Source: Promethearchaeota archaeon (GTDB lineage: Archaea > Asgardarchaeota > Lokiarchaeia > Sigynarchaeales > SOKP01). Taken from it: DNA of 26,079 nt. Made by a program: the position numbers and the translations under genes. The stretch covers positions 1-26,079 of the forward strand of contig JAEOTW010000210.1 of NCBI GenBank assembly GCA_016839655.1, written 5' to 3'. Every line of letters begins with the position of its first letter. Position 1 is the first letter of the stretch. Below the pieces are notes generated by a model, which did no database searches, had not been told where the DNA came from, and was given only the letters and a program-made list of their open reading frames with translations. Below, in pieces: positions 7,704 through 13,889 of this stretch.

Positions 7704-7842
7704 TTTCTTTCAAGACTCCTTACCTTATAGTATGATATATTTCTATTAAATTTCAATAATTAAATTAAATTTGGTATAGTATTATTAACATTTAAATATC
7801 CCTTTTAAACAAAAAGAAGATAGAAATCCTTGAATATTTTTA

Positions 7843-7878
7843 CTATATATCCTATATATCCTATATAGAGATATATAG
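7843..7878. promoter_or_regulatory. tandem 9-bp repeat, candidate operator (copy B)
   Basis: Four contiguous 9-base units: CTATATATC (7843-7851), CTATATATC (7852-7860), the variant CTATATAGA (7861-7869) and an inverted copy GATATATAG (7870-7878). The last leads into atatatagatcaga (7871-7884), a 14-mer found exactly at 4425-4438. The block lies just after the stop of the phosphatase-like gene and 140-175 bases upstream of the first gene of the PiT operon. A regulator binding array is the favoured reading; an AT-rich chance repeat is the alternative. Confidence 0.4.
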
Positions 7879-7892
7879 ATCAGAGACATTAA

Positions 7893-9365
7893 CTATAATA
7901 AGCTTCCACCGATGGCACTCTCATGCGGTTTTTTTCCCATAAGTTTTAATAATGTTGGAACAATATCAGTGATTTTACAAAACTCGATTTTCTTTTGAGG
8001 AATTTCTATAGAACCTCCAATTATTAATGGGACAGCCATGCATTTTCGTAAACCTAAATCATGATCATATAGATTCTTGCTTTTTTGCTTTCCGTGGTGA
8101 ATTCCAAACTTTATAGTCCCATCATTACATAAGATTATATCTGCGCTTCTTGGATTTTTAAAGTGACGTGGTATTAAATCAGGATGCATAGGGTAATCCA
8201 AATGGTATGTAGCCTCTAACCATTCTTTAGTTGAGTGGAATTTATTATCCAGTAATTGACTTGCTAAATTATCATTTACAAAATTAAAAATATCTAAATT
8301 ATCACTTTCTGAGATATACCGTGTTTTATATTCACTACCAACACCTTCGTACTCAATCTTTCCTGTTAATATTTTACCTGTCTTTTTGAATTTTCTTTTA
8401 AGATGAATTACTCCATTCTTATATGTATTGTTTTCATCTCTATAAAACATTAAATGGCTACCTCTAATATTAAACAATTTTTCGAATAAATTCATCCTAT
8501 TTGGTCCATAATTCTCAAGCTCTTTAATATTTGGACGCGCCCAGCCATTTTTATTATCTGGAATATTCATTCCCTTAAAATAAAAAAAACCTACACCTGC
8601 GTAATATGCAAGATCCATGTTACCTCTTATACTTTTAAGGGGATGATAATTGATTAAACTATTTTCCTTAAAAAATGGATTTAAATTGCCAATCTTATTA
8701 ACTTTATAATTCCCATGATCTGAAGTAATCGCTATAGCAGTCTCATCTAAATACCCTGATCTCTCTAAGTAATCAATTAATACTCCTATTACCTTATCAA
8801 TGTGGAGTAAATTTAACTTATAAAGATAAGAATCAAAACCATACTTATGCATTAACAGATCTGATGACATAAACCATAAAGAAGAGGCAATTGGTGGTTC
8901 TGAATTCTCAAAAAATTTTCTTGGTGATTCAAAGATCTTTATTAACTTTTGAACAATAACAGAATTAGATCTAATTAATCTCCTTTTAACACTAGGATAG
9001 TAATTCAGAAGAAGGTAAAACAATGCTAGTTTTGTTTTTCTTTCTGGAAAAATATAATCTGAGCCTCTGTTAATAAATTGAGCTATACTTGCTTTATTAC
9101 CATCTCCCACCATTTCAAGGAGAGTCCTACAATTATCTCCCATCTCTTCATTTATATTATAAATCTGGAAATTTATAGAACCATATTCTCTTAATATAGG
9201 AGGAATTACATCACGATTCATCCAATTTAAGAGGGGGATCCCATGAGAAGGTTCTTTCCTAAAATGCCCGCTATATGTTCCTGTAAGTATTGATACTTGG
9301 GTAGGATAGGTAATAGGTGGAAAATCAGTTATACAATTCTCAGAATATATTCCATTATCCATCAA
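7893..9365 (-). CDS. alkaline-phosphatase-superfamily phosphodiesterase/nucleotide pyrophosphatase (open part)
   Basis: The intact frame has 490 codons from a TTG at 9365. The product is a metal-dependent phosphohydrolase of the type I phosphodiesterase/NPP group. The nucleophile is T19 in PPITYPTQ. Further metal ligands appear as SSDLLMHKYGF (Asp and His four apart), ITSDHGN (Asp-His) and the distal IHHGKQ. The closing segment ITDIVPTLLKLMG is typical. It has no signal peptide and is probably cytoplasmic. The frame as it stands lacks the first metal-binding aspartate, which is encoded just upstream (9366-9458) without an ordinary start codon. The true gene therefore begins earlier. Substrate is unknown: nucleotide, phospho-alcohol or phosphonate esters are possible, and proximity to phosphate uptake genes fits phosphate release. 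Confidence 0.8.
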   Translation of the reverse strand: MMDNGIYSENCITDFPPITYPTQVSILTGTYSGHFRKEPSHGIPLLNWMNRDVIPPILREYGSINFQIYNINEEMGDNCRTLLEMVGDGNKASIAQFINRGSDYIFPERKTKLALFYLLLNYYPSVKRRLIRSNSVIVQKLIKIFESPRKFFENSEPPIASSLWFMSSDLLMHKYGFDSYLYKLNLLHIDKVIGVLIDYLERSGYLDETAIAITSDHGNYKVNKIGNLNPFFKENSLINYHPLKSIRGNMDLAYYAGVGFFYFKGMNIPDNKNGWARPNIKELENYGPNRMNLFEKLFNIRGSHLMFYRDENNTYKNGVIHLKRKFKKTGKILTGKIEYEGVGSEYKTRYISESDNLDIFNFVNDNLASQLLDNKFHSTKEWLEATYHLDYPMHPDLIPRHFKNPRSADIILCNDGTIKFGIHHGKQKSKNLYDHDLGLRKCMAVPLIIGGSIEIPQKKIEFCKITDIVPTLLKLMGKKPHESAIGGSLL

Positions 9366-9480
9366 TTTCTTTAGATTAGGAAGCAGTCCCTTATTTATAT
9401 AATAAAATAAATGTTTTGCTCTAACGTCATCTATGATACATAGAATTACTCTGTTAATTTTATTTATTAAGCTTCACCAT
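9366..9480 (-). other. N-terminal coding segment of the phosphodiesterase, out of frame with its ATG
   Basis: Upstream of the TTG at 9365 the same frame continues as INRVILCIIDDVRAKHLF then YYINKGLLPNLKKLM, the expected first strand (hydrophobic, then the metal-binding Asp) of the alkaline-phosphatase fold. This frame meets a TGA at 9474-9476 with no ATG, GTG or TTG in between. In the neighbouring frame, ATG at 9478-9480 gives MVKLNK and then stops at TAA. Removing one base in the AATAAATAAAATTAA stretch (about 9456-9464) would join MVKLNK to KINRVILC. Either a one-base frameshift (real or a sequencing/assembly error) or a non-standard start (ATT or ATA) explains it. Confidence 0.7.
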
Positions 9481-9490
9481 GACACTTTTA

Positions 9491-9504
9491 AGTTATATAT
9501 TAAG
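9491..9504 (-). promoter_or_regulatory. TATA-box candidate for the phosphodiesterase gene
   Basis: The minus strand reads CTTAATATATAACT, an archaeal TATA-like element about 15-25 bases upstream of the ATG at 9480. Standard TATA-to-start spacing predicts transcription starting near 9470, slightly inside the ATG, which leaves the true translation start open. Confidence 0.35.
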
Positions 9505-9648
9505 AAAAATTCGACCCTAATAAATAATATTGTAAAGTCCTAAATTTAATGGCATAAAAACACCTTAAACTTGAAAAAATAAAAAGTATCAAATATTTAA
9601 TGAAGATGGTAATATTAATGCATTTATCGATATATAAAATGAAAAATA

Positions 9649-10752
9649 ATGGATAGAAAAGTAATTTTTGACATAATTAAAACAATCTCATCAGCTCGTT
9701 CACCATCTGGTTTGGAACAAGCGCGTGGTGAAAAGTTTAAAGAGGAATTAGAGAAAATTCTTGTAAATAAAGATATTGAAGTTAAAAATGATTCATTAAA
9801 TAATTATTATGTTAAATTTAATGGCAAATCAAGCAAAAAAGCAATTGCTATTCTAGCTCACATGGATGAAATTGGAGGAACGATTAGAAAAATAAAAAAG
9901 AATGGTACTTTGGAGTTTTCTAAAAGAGGAGGGTACGAAGGTAGGTGGCTTGTATCAAGAAAGGTATCAGTCCTTAATAAAGAAGGAAAGTGGATAAATG
10001 GAGTTATTGGTGGAAGAGCTCCACATGCTACTCCTCCAAAATTGAGAAAGGAAGAAAAAGCTGAGGTACTTGAAATGGAGATATATATAGGAGCAAAAGA
10101 CAAAGAAGAAGCGATAAACAAATATCAAATACATATTGGTTCACCATTTGTATTCTCTGGAGAATTCGAATTGTTAAATGAGGATTTTAATGACAATATC
10201 ATTTCAGGGTATTCAATGGATAACTTAGTAGCATTAACAGGATTAGTGTTACTAGTAAATAAAATATCAGAGAATCTTTTAGATGATTCAGGTAATTTAA
10301 CAAAACCTTTCGATCTTTATATCGTTGGAACTGCACGTGAGGAGATTGGAACAGAAGGCTCTTTATTCTTTGCTAGAAATAATAAAATAGATGAAATTAT
10401 AGCATTAGATGTTGGACTAGTTGAAAATTTTCCAGGAACAGTAAGTTCAGATATAAAATTGACTGATGGACCTGTAATTATATGGCAAGAAGCGGGGGGT
10501 TCAGGTGTTTTTGATTATCAAATATGTAAAACTCTAGTTGAGGTAGCAGAACGAAACAATATAAAATACCAAAATGGTGTTTTGGAATTCTATGGTTCTG
10601 ATGCGGGAAAAGCCCAGAAATGGCTTGGTATCCCATCAGCCTTAGTTGGAATACCTGCTATGTTTACTCACAATGTTCCAGAAATATCTACTTTGAATGC
10701 AATTGAAGAAGCGGTTGAATTGATTTTTCAATACTTAAGAAGTCAAAATTAA
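9649..10752 (+). CDS. M42-family metallo-aminopeptidase (FrvX/TET-like)
   Basis: A 367-residue cytosolic peptidase. All expected co-catalytic metal ligands and the general base are visible: H71 and D73 (AHMDE), D191 (SMDNLVAL), E231-E232 (AREEIG), D254 (ALDVG) and H341 (THNVPE). The region from about 80 to 180 is the M42 dimerisation/beta insertion. In archaea M42 enzymes form dodecameric tetrahedral (TET) particles that trim peptides released by the proteasome. Length is normal for the family. Start at ATG 9649. The gene stands alone on this strand, with the tRNA gene converging 30 bases after its stop. Confidence 0.92.
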   Translation: MDRKVIFDIIKTISSARSPSGLEQARGEKFKEELEKILVNKDIEVKNDSLNNYYVKFNGKSSKKAIAILAHMDEIGGTIRKIKKNGTLEFSKRGGYEGRWLVSRKVSVLNKEGKWINGVIGGRAPHATPPKLRKEEKAEVLEMEIYIGAKDKEEAINKYQIHIGSPFVFSGEFELLNEDFNDNIISGYSMDNLVALTGLVLLVNKISENLLDDSGNLTKPFDLYIVGTAREEIGTEGSLFFARNNKIDEIIALDVGLVENFPGTVSSDIKLTDGPVIIWQEAGGSGVFDYQICKTLVEVAERNNIKYQNGVLEFYGSDAGKAQKWLGIPSALVGIPAMFTHNVPEISTLNAIEEAVELIFQYLRSQN

Positions 10753-10782
10753 AAAAGATTACTCTAATATTAAAATTGCTAA

Positions 10783-10854
10783 AGCCTCTAGGGGGATTTG
10801 AACCCCCGACCTTCCGATTACAAGTCGAATGCTATACCGCTAAGCTATAGAGGC
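10783..10854 (-). tRNA. tRNA-Thr (anticodon UGU)
   Basis: The minus strand folds into a full cloverleaf: a 7-bp perfect acceptor stem (GCCTCTA with TAGAGGC), a short D arm with GG in the loop, an anticodon stem TTCGA/TCGGA around CTTGTAA (anticodon TGT), a 5-base variable loop and a perfect GGGGG/CCCCC T stem with loop TTCAAAT. The discriminator is U, as in archaeal tRNA-Thr. No CCA is encoded and there is no intron. T-rich sequence follows the 3' end (minus-strand CTTTTTT at about 10750-10757), suiting termination. Confidence 0.97.
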
Positions 10855-10873
10855 ATTCAGGTATAGAAAAAAA

Positions 10874-10889
10874 ATTATACTATAATAAA
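10874..10889 (-). promoter_or_regulatory. TATA-box candidate for tRNA-Thr
   Basis: The minus strand reads TTATTATAGTATAATT, centred about 26 bases upstream of the tRNA 5' end, the standard archaeal TATA spacing. Confidence 0.5.
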
Positions 10890-11009
10890 AATCATCTTAA
10901 ATTTTTAATTTTGCGGTTTTAAACGCCTTATAAAATCAATGGAAATTATTATAAGGTTAACTTACTTTTTGTTAATCAATTACTATATTGATGATTGATT
11001 TCGAGAAAA

Positions 11010-11348
11010 ATGTTTACTAAAGAAGATGTAACAAAACTTGCTTTTAAGATATATAAGAAAGGAGAGACATTAGAAAATTCAATATGGCGTTTAGCAGAGC
11101 TCTGTGTGGTGATTAACAAAAACATCAAAAATGGGTATGATATCAAACCACTAGAGACCGATAATTTGGTATTATTAATAAGAGAAAATGTTGATGGGAA
11201 ATTAATTAAACCCTCTGAAGATGAAATTAGAGAGGTTGCAGAAATAATATACCATGAAAATCCAAGTCGTAGCCAGTTAGATTGGTATATCGCTGAAAAG
11301 CAGCTTCTTTTAGAAGAATTAAAGAATTTAATTAACAATAATAGATAA
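11010..11348 (+). CDS. small hypothetical protein (112 aa)
   Basis: A soluble, mostly helical protein. The N-terminal part (KEDVTKLAFKIYKKGET) and the C-terminal NPSRSQLDWYIAEKQLLLEE form two conserved-looking segments; the second resembles short Asn/Gln-Leu-Asp-Trp helices of DUF2934-type small proteins, a weak likeness. ATG at 11010 is preferred. An in-frame TTG at 10995 would add five residues and has no better ribosome-binding signal. The opposite strand is also open here, but its product is hydrophobic/serine-rich and looks like a shadow. No operon partner. Function unknown. Confidence 0.65.
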   Translation: MFTKEDVTKLAFKIYKKGETLENSIWRLAELCVVINKNIKNGYDIKPLETDNLVLLIRENVDGKLIKPSEDEIREVAEIIYHENPSRSQLDWYIAEKQLLLEELKNLINNNR

Positions 11349-11401
11349 CTGATTTTTATTATTCTAAAAATATTATTACTTCCTTTAGGCAGAATCAGTT
11401 A
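11346..11401. repeat. 9-bp inverted repeat after the small gene
   Basis: TAACTGATT (11346-11354) and AATCAGTTA (11393-11401) are perfect reverse complements separated by 38 bases, which themselves contain CTAAA/TTTAG. The left arm includes the stop codon of the preceding gene. It may be a transcript-end hairpin. No strong T-run follows directly, so terminator function is doubtful. Confidence 0.3.
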
Positions 11402-11515
11402 GTTAGAAAAAAACCCTCATTTAATTAGATCTCTATTTGTTAATTTGAAATAATAATTTTGCTATAAAATCTAAAACCTTAAAGAATAAGCGAGATATTT
11501 TTGAAATCATATACA

Positions 11516-12781
11516 ATGTCAGAGAAAAAAATTTATGATGTATGTATAATTGGTGCTGGACCGGCAGGATCAACATGTGCATATTATTTAGCCCAAAAAG
11601 GGATAATTCCCTTAGTATTAGAAAAAAAGGAATTTCCTAGAGATAAGATATGCGGTGATGCATTCCCCCAACGTGCTCAAATCCATCTTGAAAGGATGGG
11701 AATTTTACAAAAGTTAGTTGAAGAGAAAAAAGGTCGATGGGCAGCTCAAGGAGGAATAGTTAGCCCTAACGGAATTGTGTATACAGGAGATTCATATGTA
11801 GAAACAAAATCACATTTAGTAATTTCAGTCAAAAGAAAAATTATGGACGAGATGCTTATAAAAACAGCAGTTAAGGCAGGTGCGAATCTAGTAGAGAATT
11901 ACTCAGTTAAGGAAGTAGCTTTTGATGAGAATGAGGATTTTTGGAATATTCATCAAAAAGGAGGTGCAAACCAGACTTATTATGCCAAAATTCTAATTCT
12001 AGCTGATGGAGCTTCTTCCCGTATTGCTCAATCATTAGGAATTATAAAAGATCCGCCACAAGCAGTCTGCAGTCGAGCTTATGTGAAAGCTGGGACATAT
12101 AAGTTTGACCAAGATGGAATTTGTGTTATTACTAAGGATCTTGTTCCCGGATACTGTGCACTTATGAAAGAGGCAGATGATGATCTTGTCTTCTGTTGTT
12201 ATATTATTCCATTTGGAAAATCTCGAACTGATAATTTATATCAGATACACCATGATATAATTAAAAATGATCCATTCATAAGCGAAGCTTTAGGTCCTAA
12301 CGCTGAACTTGAGGAGATGAAAGCAGCTCCTATTCGATTTGGAGGAATAATGCAAAGTTATGATAATCATTTACTCATCCTTGGAGATGCTGCAGGGATG
12401 ATTGATCCTCTCACTGGGGAAGGATTGCAGTATGCTATGGATGCTGCTGAGATCGCTGCGAATACCATTTTTGAAGCATTTCGAAAGAAAAACTTTACAA
12501 AAAACTTTCTTAAAAGATATCAAGAAAGATGGATGAAAAGTTTTGGGAAAGACTTTAAGTGGTCTACTCGCATGGCTCGTTACTGTGTAAAACATCCAAT
12601 ATTTTTTGATGCTTTCGCGTCCCTAAGTCAAAAAAAAGGAGATAAATTCATGGTTGAATGGGGAAAAATAATGACAGGCTCAAAGAAAAAACTAAATTTC
12701 TTCCTTCCAAAGCTTGCATTCCCTTTGGTTTTTGAAACTCTAAGATTGAAACGTAGGTTCAAGAAAGAGAAAATAAATTAG
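11516..12781 (+). CDS. geranylgeranyl reductase family FAD-dependent oxidoreductase
   Basis: A flavoprotein of 421 residues from ATG 11516. The dinucleotide fold is DVCIIGAGPAGSTCAYYLA (GxGxxG at 13-18). The family motif FPRDKICGDAFP follows, with the conserved Cys in CGD. DGASSRIA and the second FAD motif ILGDAAGMIDPLTGEGLQYA come later. Archaeal members saturate the isoprenoid chains of archaeol or menaquinone, or act on geranylgeranyl-diphosphate. In this organism a role in reducing digeranylgeranylglycerophospholipids is likely, and Tes-like and polyprenol-kinase-like genes lie 7-8 kb away. A TTG at 11501 is in frame but ATG is preferred. It is monocistronic and convergent with the DUF362 gene. 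Confidence 0.88.
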   Translation: MSEKKIYDVCIIGAGPAGSTCAYYLAQKGIIPLVLEKKEFPRDKICGDAFPQRAQIHLERMGILQKLVEEKKGRWAAQGGIVSPNGIVYTGDSYVETKSHLVISVKRKIMDEMLIKTAVKAGANLVENYSVKEVAFDENEDFWNIHQKGGANQTYYAKILILADGASSRIAQSLGIIKDPPQAVCSRAYVKAGTYKFDQDGICVITKDLVPGYCALMKEADDDLVFCCYIIPFGKSRTDNLYQIHHDIIKNDPFISEALGPNAELEEMKAAPIRFGGIMQSYDNHLLILGDAAGMIDPLTGEGLQYAMDAAEIAANTIFEAFRKKNFTKNFLKRYQERWMKSFGKDFKWSTRMARYCVKHPIFFDAFASLSQKKGDKFMVEWGKIMTGSKKKLNFFLPKLAFPLVFETLRLKRRFKKEKIN

Positions 12782-12797
12782 TTAAAATCAATTTATA

Positions 12798-13676
12798 TTA
12801 TACTGCTAATTTTTCTTTAATCTGCTCCACAAGTTTTTCAGATTCTTTAGAATCATATATAAATTCAATTTCATCAGAGGATGTAATTCCAAAACCAAGT
12901 TCCACTGCTCTTTTAATCTGGTCTTGATCAAAAATAGAGCCTTTTGATACTGTGGGGGTTGTTCCCAAAATTCTTAACATCCCAACTGCTACAGCATCAA
13001 TCGCAACTTTATCCGTTCCTGCTATAAACACATTTGCTTCTTTTCTAGTGCCTTCCATTGGTCCACCATCAACAAAAGCAACAAGACCATCCATTATTAC
13101 TAAATCAGGTTCATAAACACTATTAATTTCAGCAATCATTTGTCTTTGATGTCTTGAAGAATGTAGCTCACTCATATTTTTTTTATTTACTAACCCTACT
13201 GCATTTTTGAGTGATAAAGTAAAGTGACCCCCATACATATGAGTTTTTAGACAACATGTTTCAATAATACACTCAGCATCATCGTATATTTTGGCAAAAA
13301 GAAATCCATTCTTCCAATGACAACCCTCTGGATTTTTAAGGACATAATCTTCTTTTGGTATATCAGTTAAATCAATGATTTCAAAATCTAATTCTTTTGC
13401 TAATTCATATAGTCCCTTTTTTTCAAAGGTTTCAGACGTACTAGCTGGACCACTTCGTTCTGCGACTGTAATGTTTTTAGCGCCCATTTCTTTTAACTTT
13501 ATTATAAATTGCTTTACAGTTTCCATTGAGCTTGAGGCAGGAAAAGGATCTGCGGTATTGAAATTGGGTTTGAAAATCACATTTTTATTTTTAACAGGAT
13601 TAATACCTAATAACTCTAAAGATTTATTAACACCATAGACATGATCTTTAGTTGATATAACCACTACTTTATTCAT
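12798..13676 (-). CDS. DUF362 domain protein
   Basis: A 292-residue protein of the DUF362 family. Visible hallmarks are an N-terminal VIFKPNFNTADP, the NITVAERSGP loop, ETCCLKTHMYGGHFTLSLKN (family Lys-Thr-His motif and Lys-Asn), PDLVIMDGLVAFVDGGP and DKVAIDAVAVGMLRILG. No ferredoxin cluster is fused, unlike many family members. Biochemical function is not established for the family. ATG at 13676 is chosen because AAAGGTG stands six bases before it; an upstream GTG at 13685 is less likely. The stop converges on the geranylgeranyl reductase gene with a 16-base gap. Confidence 0.85.
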   Translation of the reverse strand: MNKVVVISTKDHVYGVNKSLELLGINPVKNKNVIFKPNFNTADPFPASSSMETVKQFIIKLKEMGAKNITVAERSGPASTSETFEKKGLYELAKELDFEIIDLTDIPKEDYVLKNPEGCHWKNGFLFAKIYDDAECIIETCCLKTHMYGGHFTLSLKNAVGLVNKKNMSELHSSRHQRQMIAEINSVYEPDLVIMDGLVAFVDGGPMEGTRKEANVFIAGTDKVAIDAVAVGMLRILGTTPTVSKGSIFDQDQIKRAVELGFGITSSDEIEFIYDSKESEKLVEQIKEKLAV

Positions 13677-13851
13677 GATATACACCTTTAATTAGTTAGG
13701 AAGTTGTATCTATGAAATTAAAATTTGTCTGTTAAAAATTATAATAATCCTTATTGTATTTTTTGTCTTAGACTAAAGTCTTGAATTAAGAGTAGCAAAT
13801 AAATTATTAAAAAAGGACTAGTCGGTATTAAAATAAATATTATACTAAATA

Positions 13852-13860
13852 TTTATAATA
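13852..13860 (+). promoter_or_regulatory. TATA-box candidate for polB
   Basis: TTTATAATA lies about 34 bases before the ATG at 13890, so transcription should begin around 13883. This argues for the ATG at 13890 over the TTG at 13881 and for a near-leaderless mRNA. Confidence 0.4.
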
Positions 13861-13889
13861 GTCAGTAAAATTATTTTATATTGGTATTT

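Noticed and set aside
9858..10121. Open minus-strand frame inside the M42 gene
   Set aside because: Lies wholly antisense to conserved peptidase sequence and shows no domain.
10976..11338. Long open frame on the minus strand opposite the 112-aa gene
   Set aside because: Its product is Ser/Phe/Ile-rich without any motif, while the plus-strand product has charged helices and a recognisable small-domain look. Only one is likely real.
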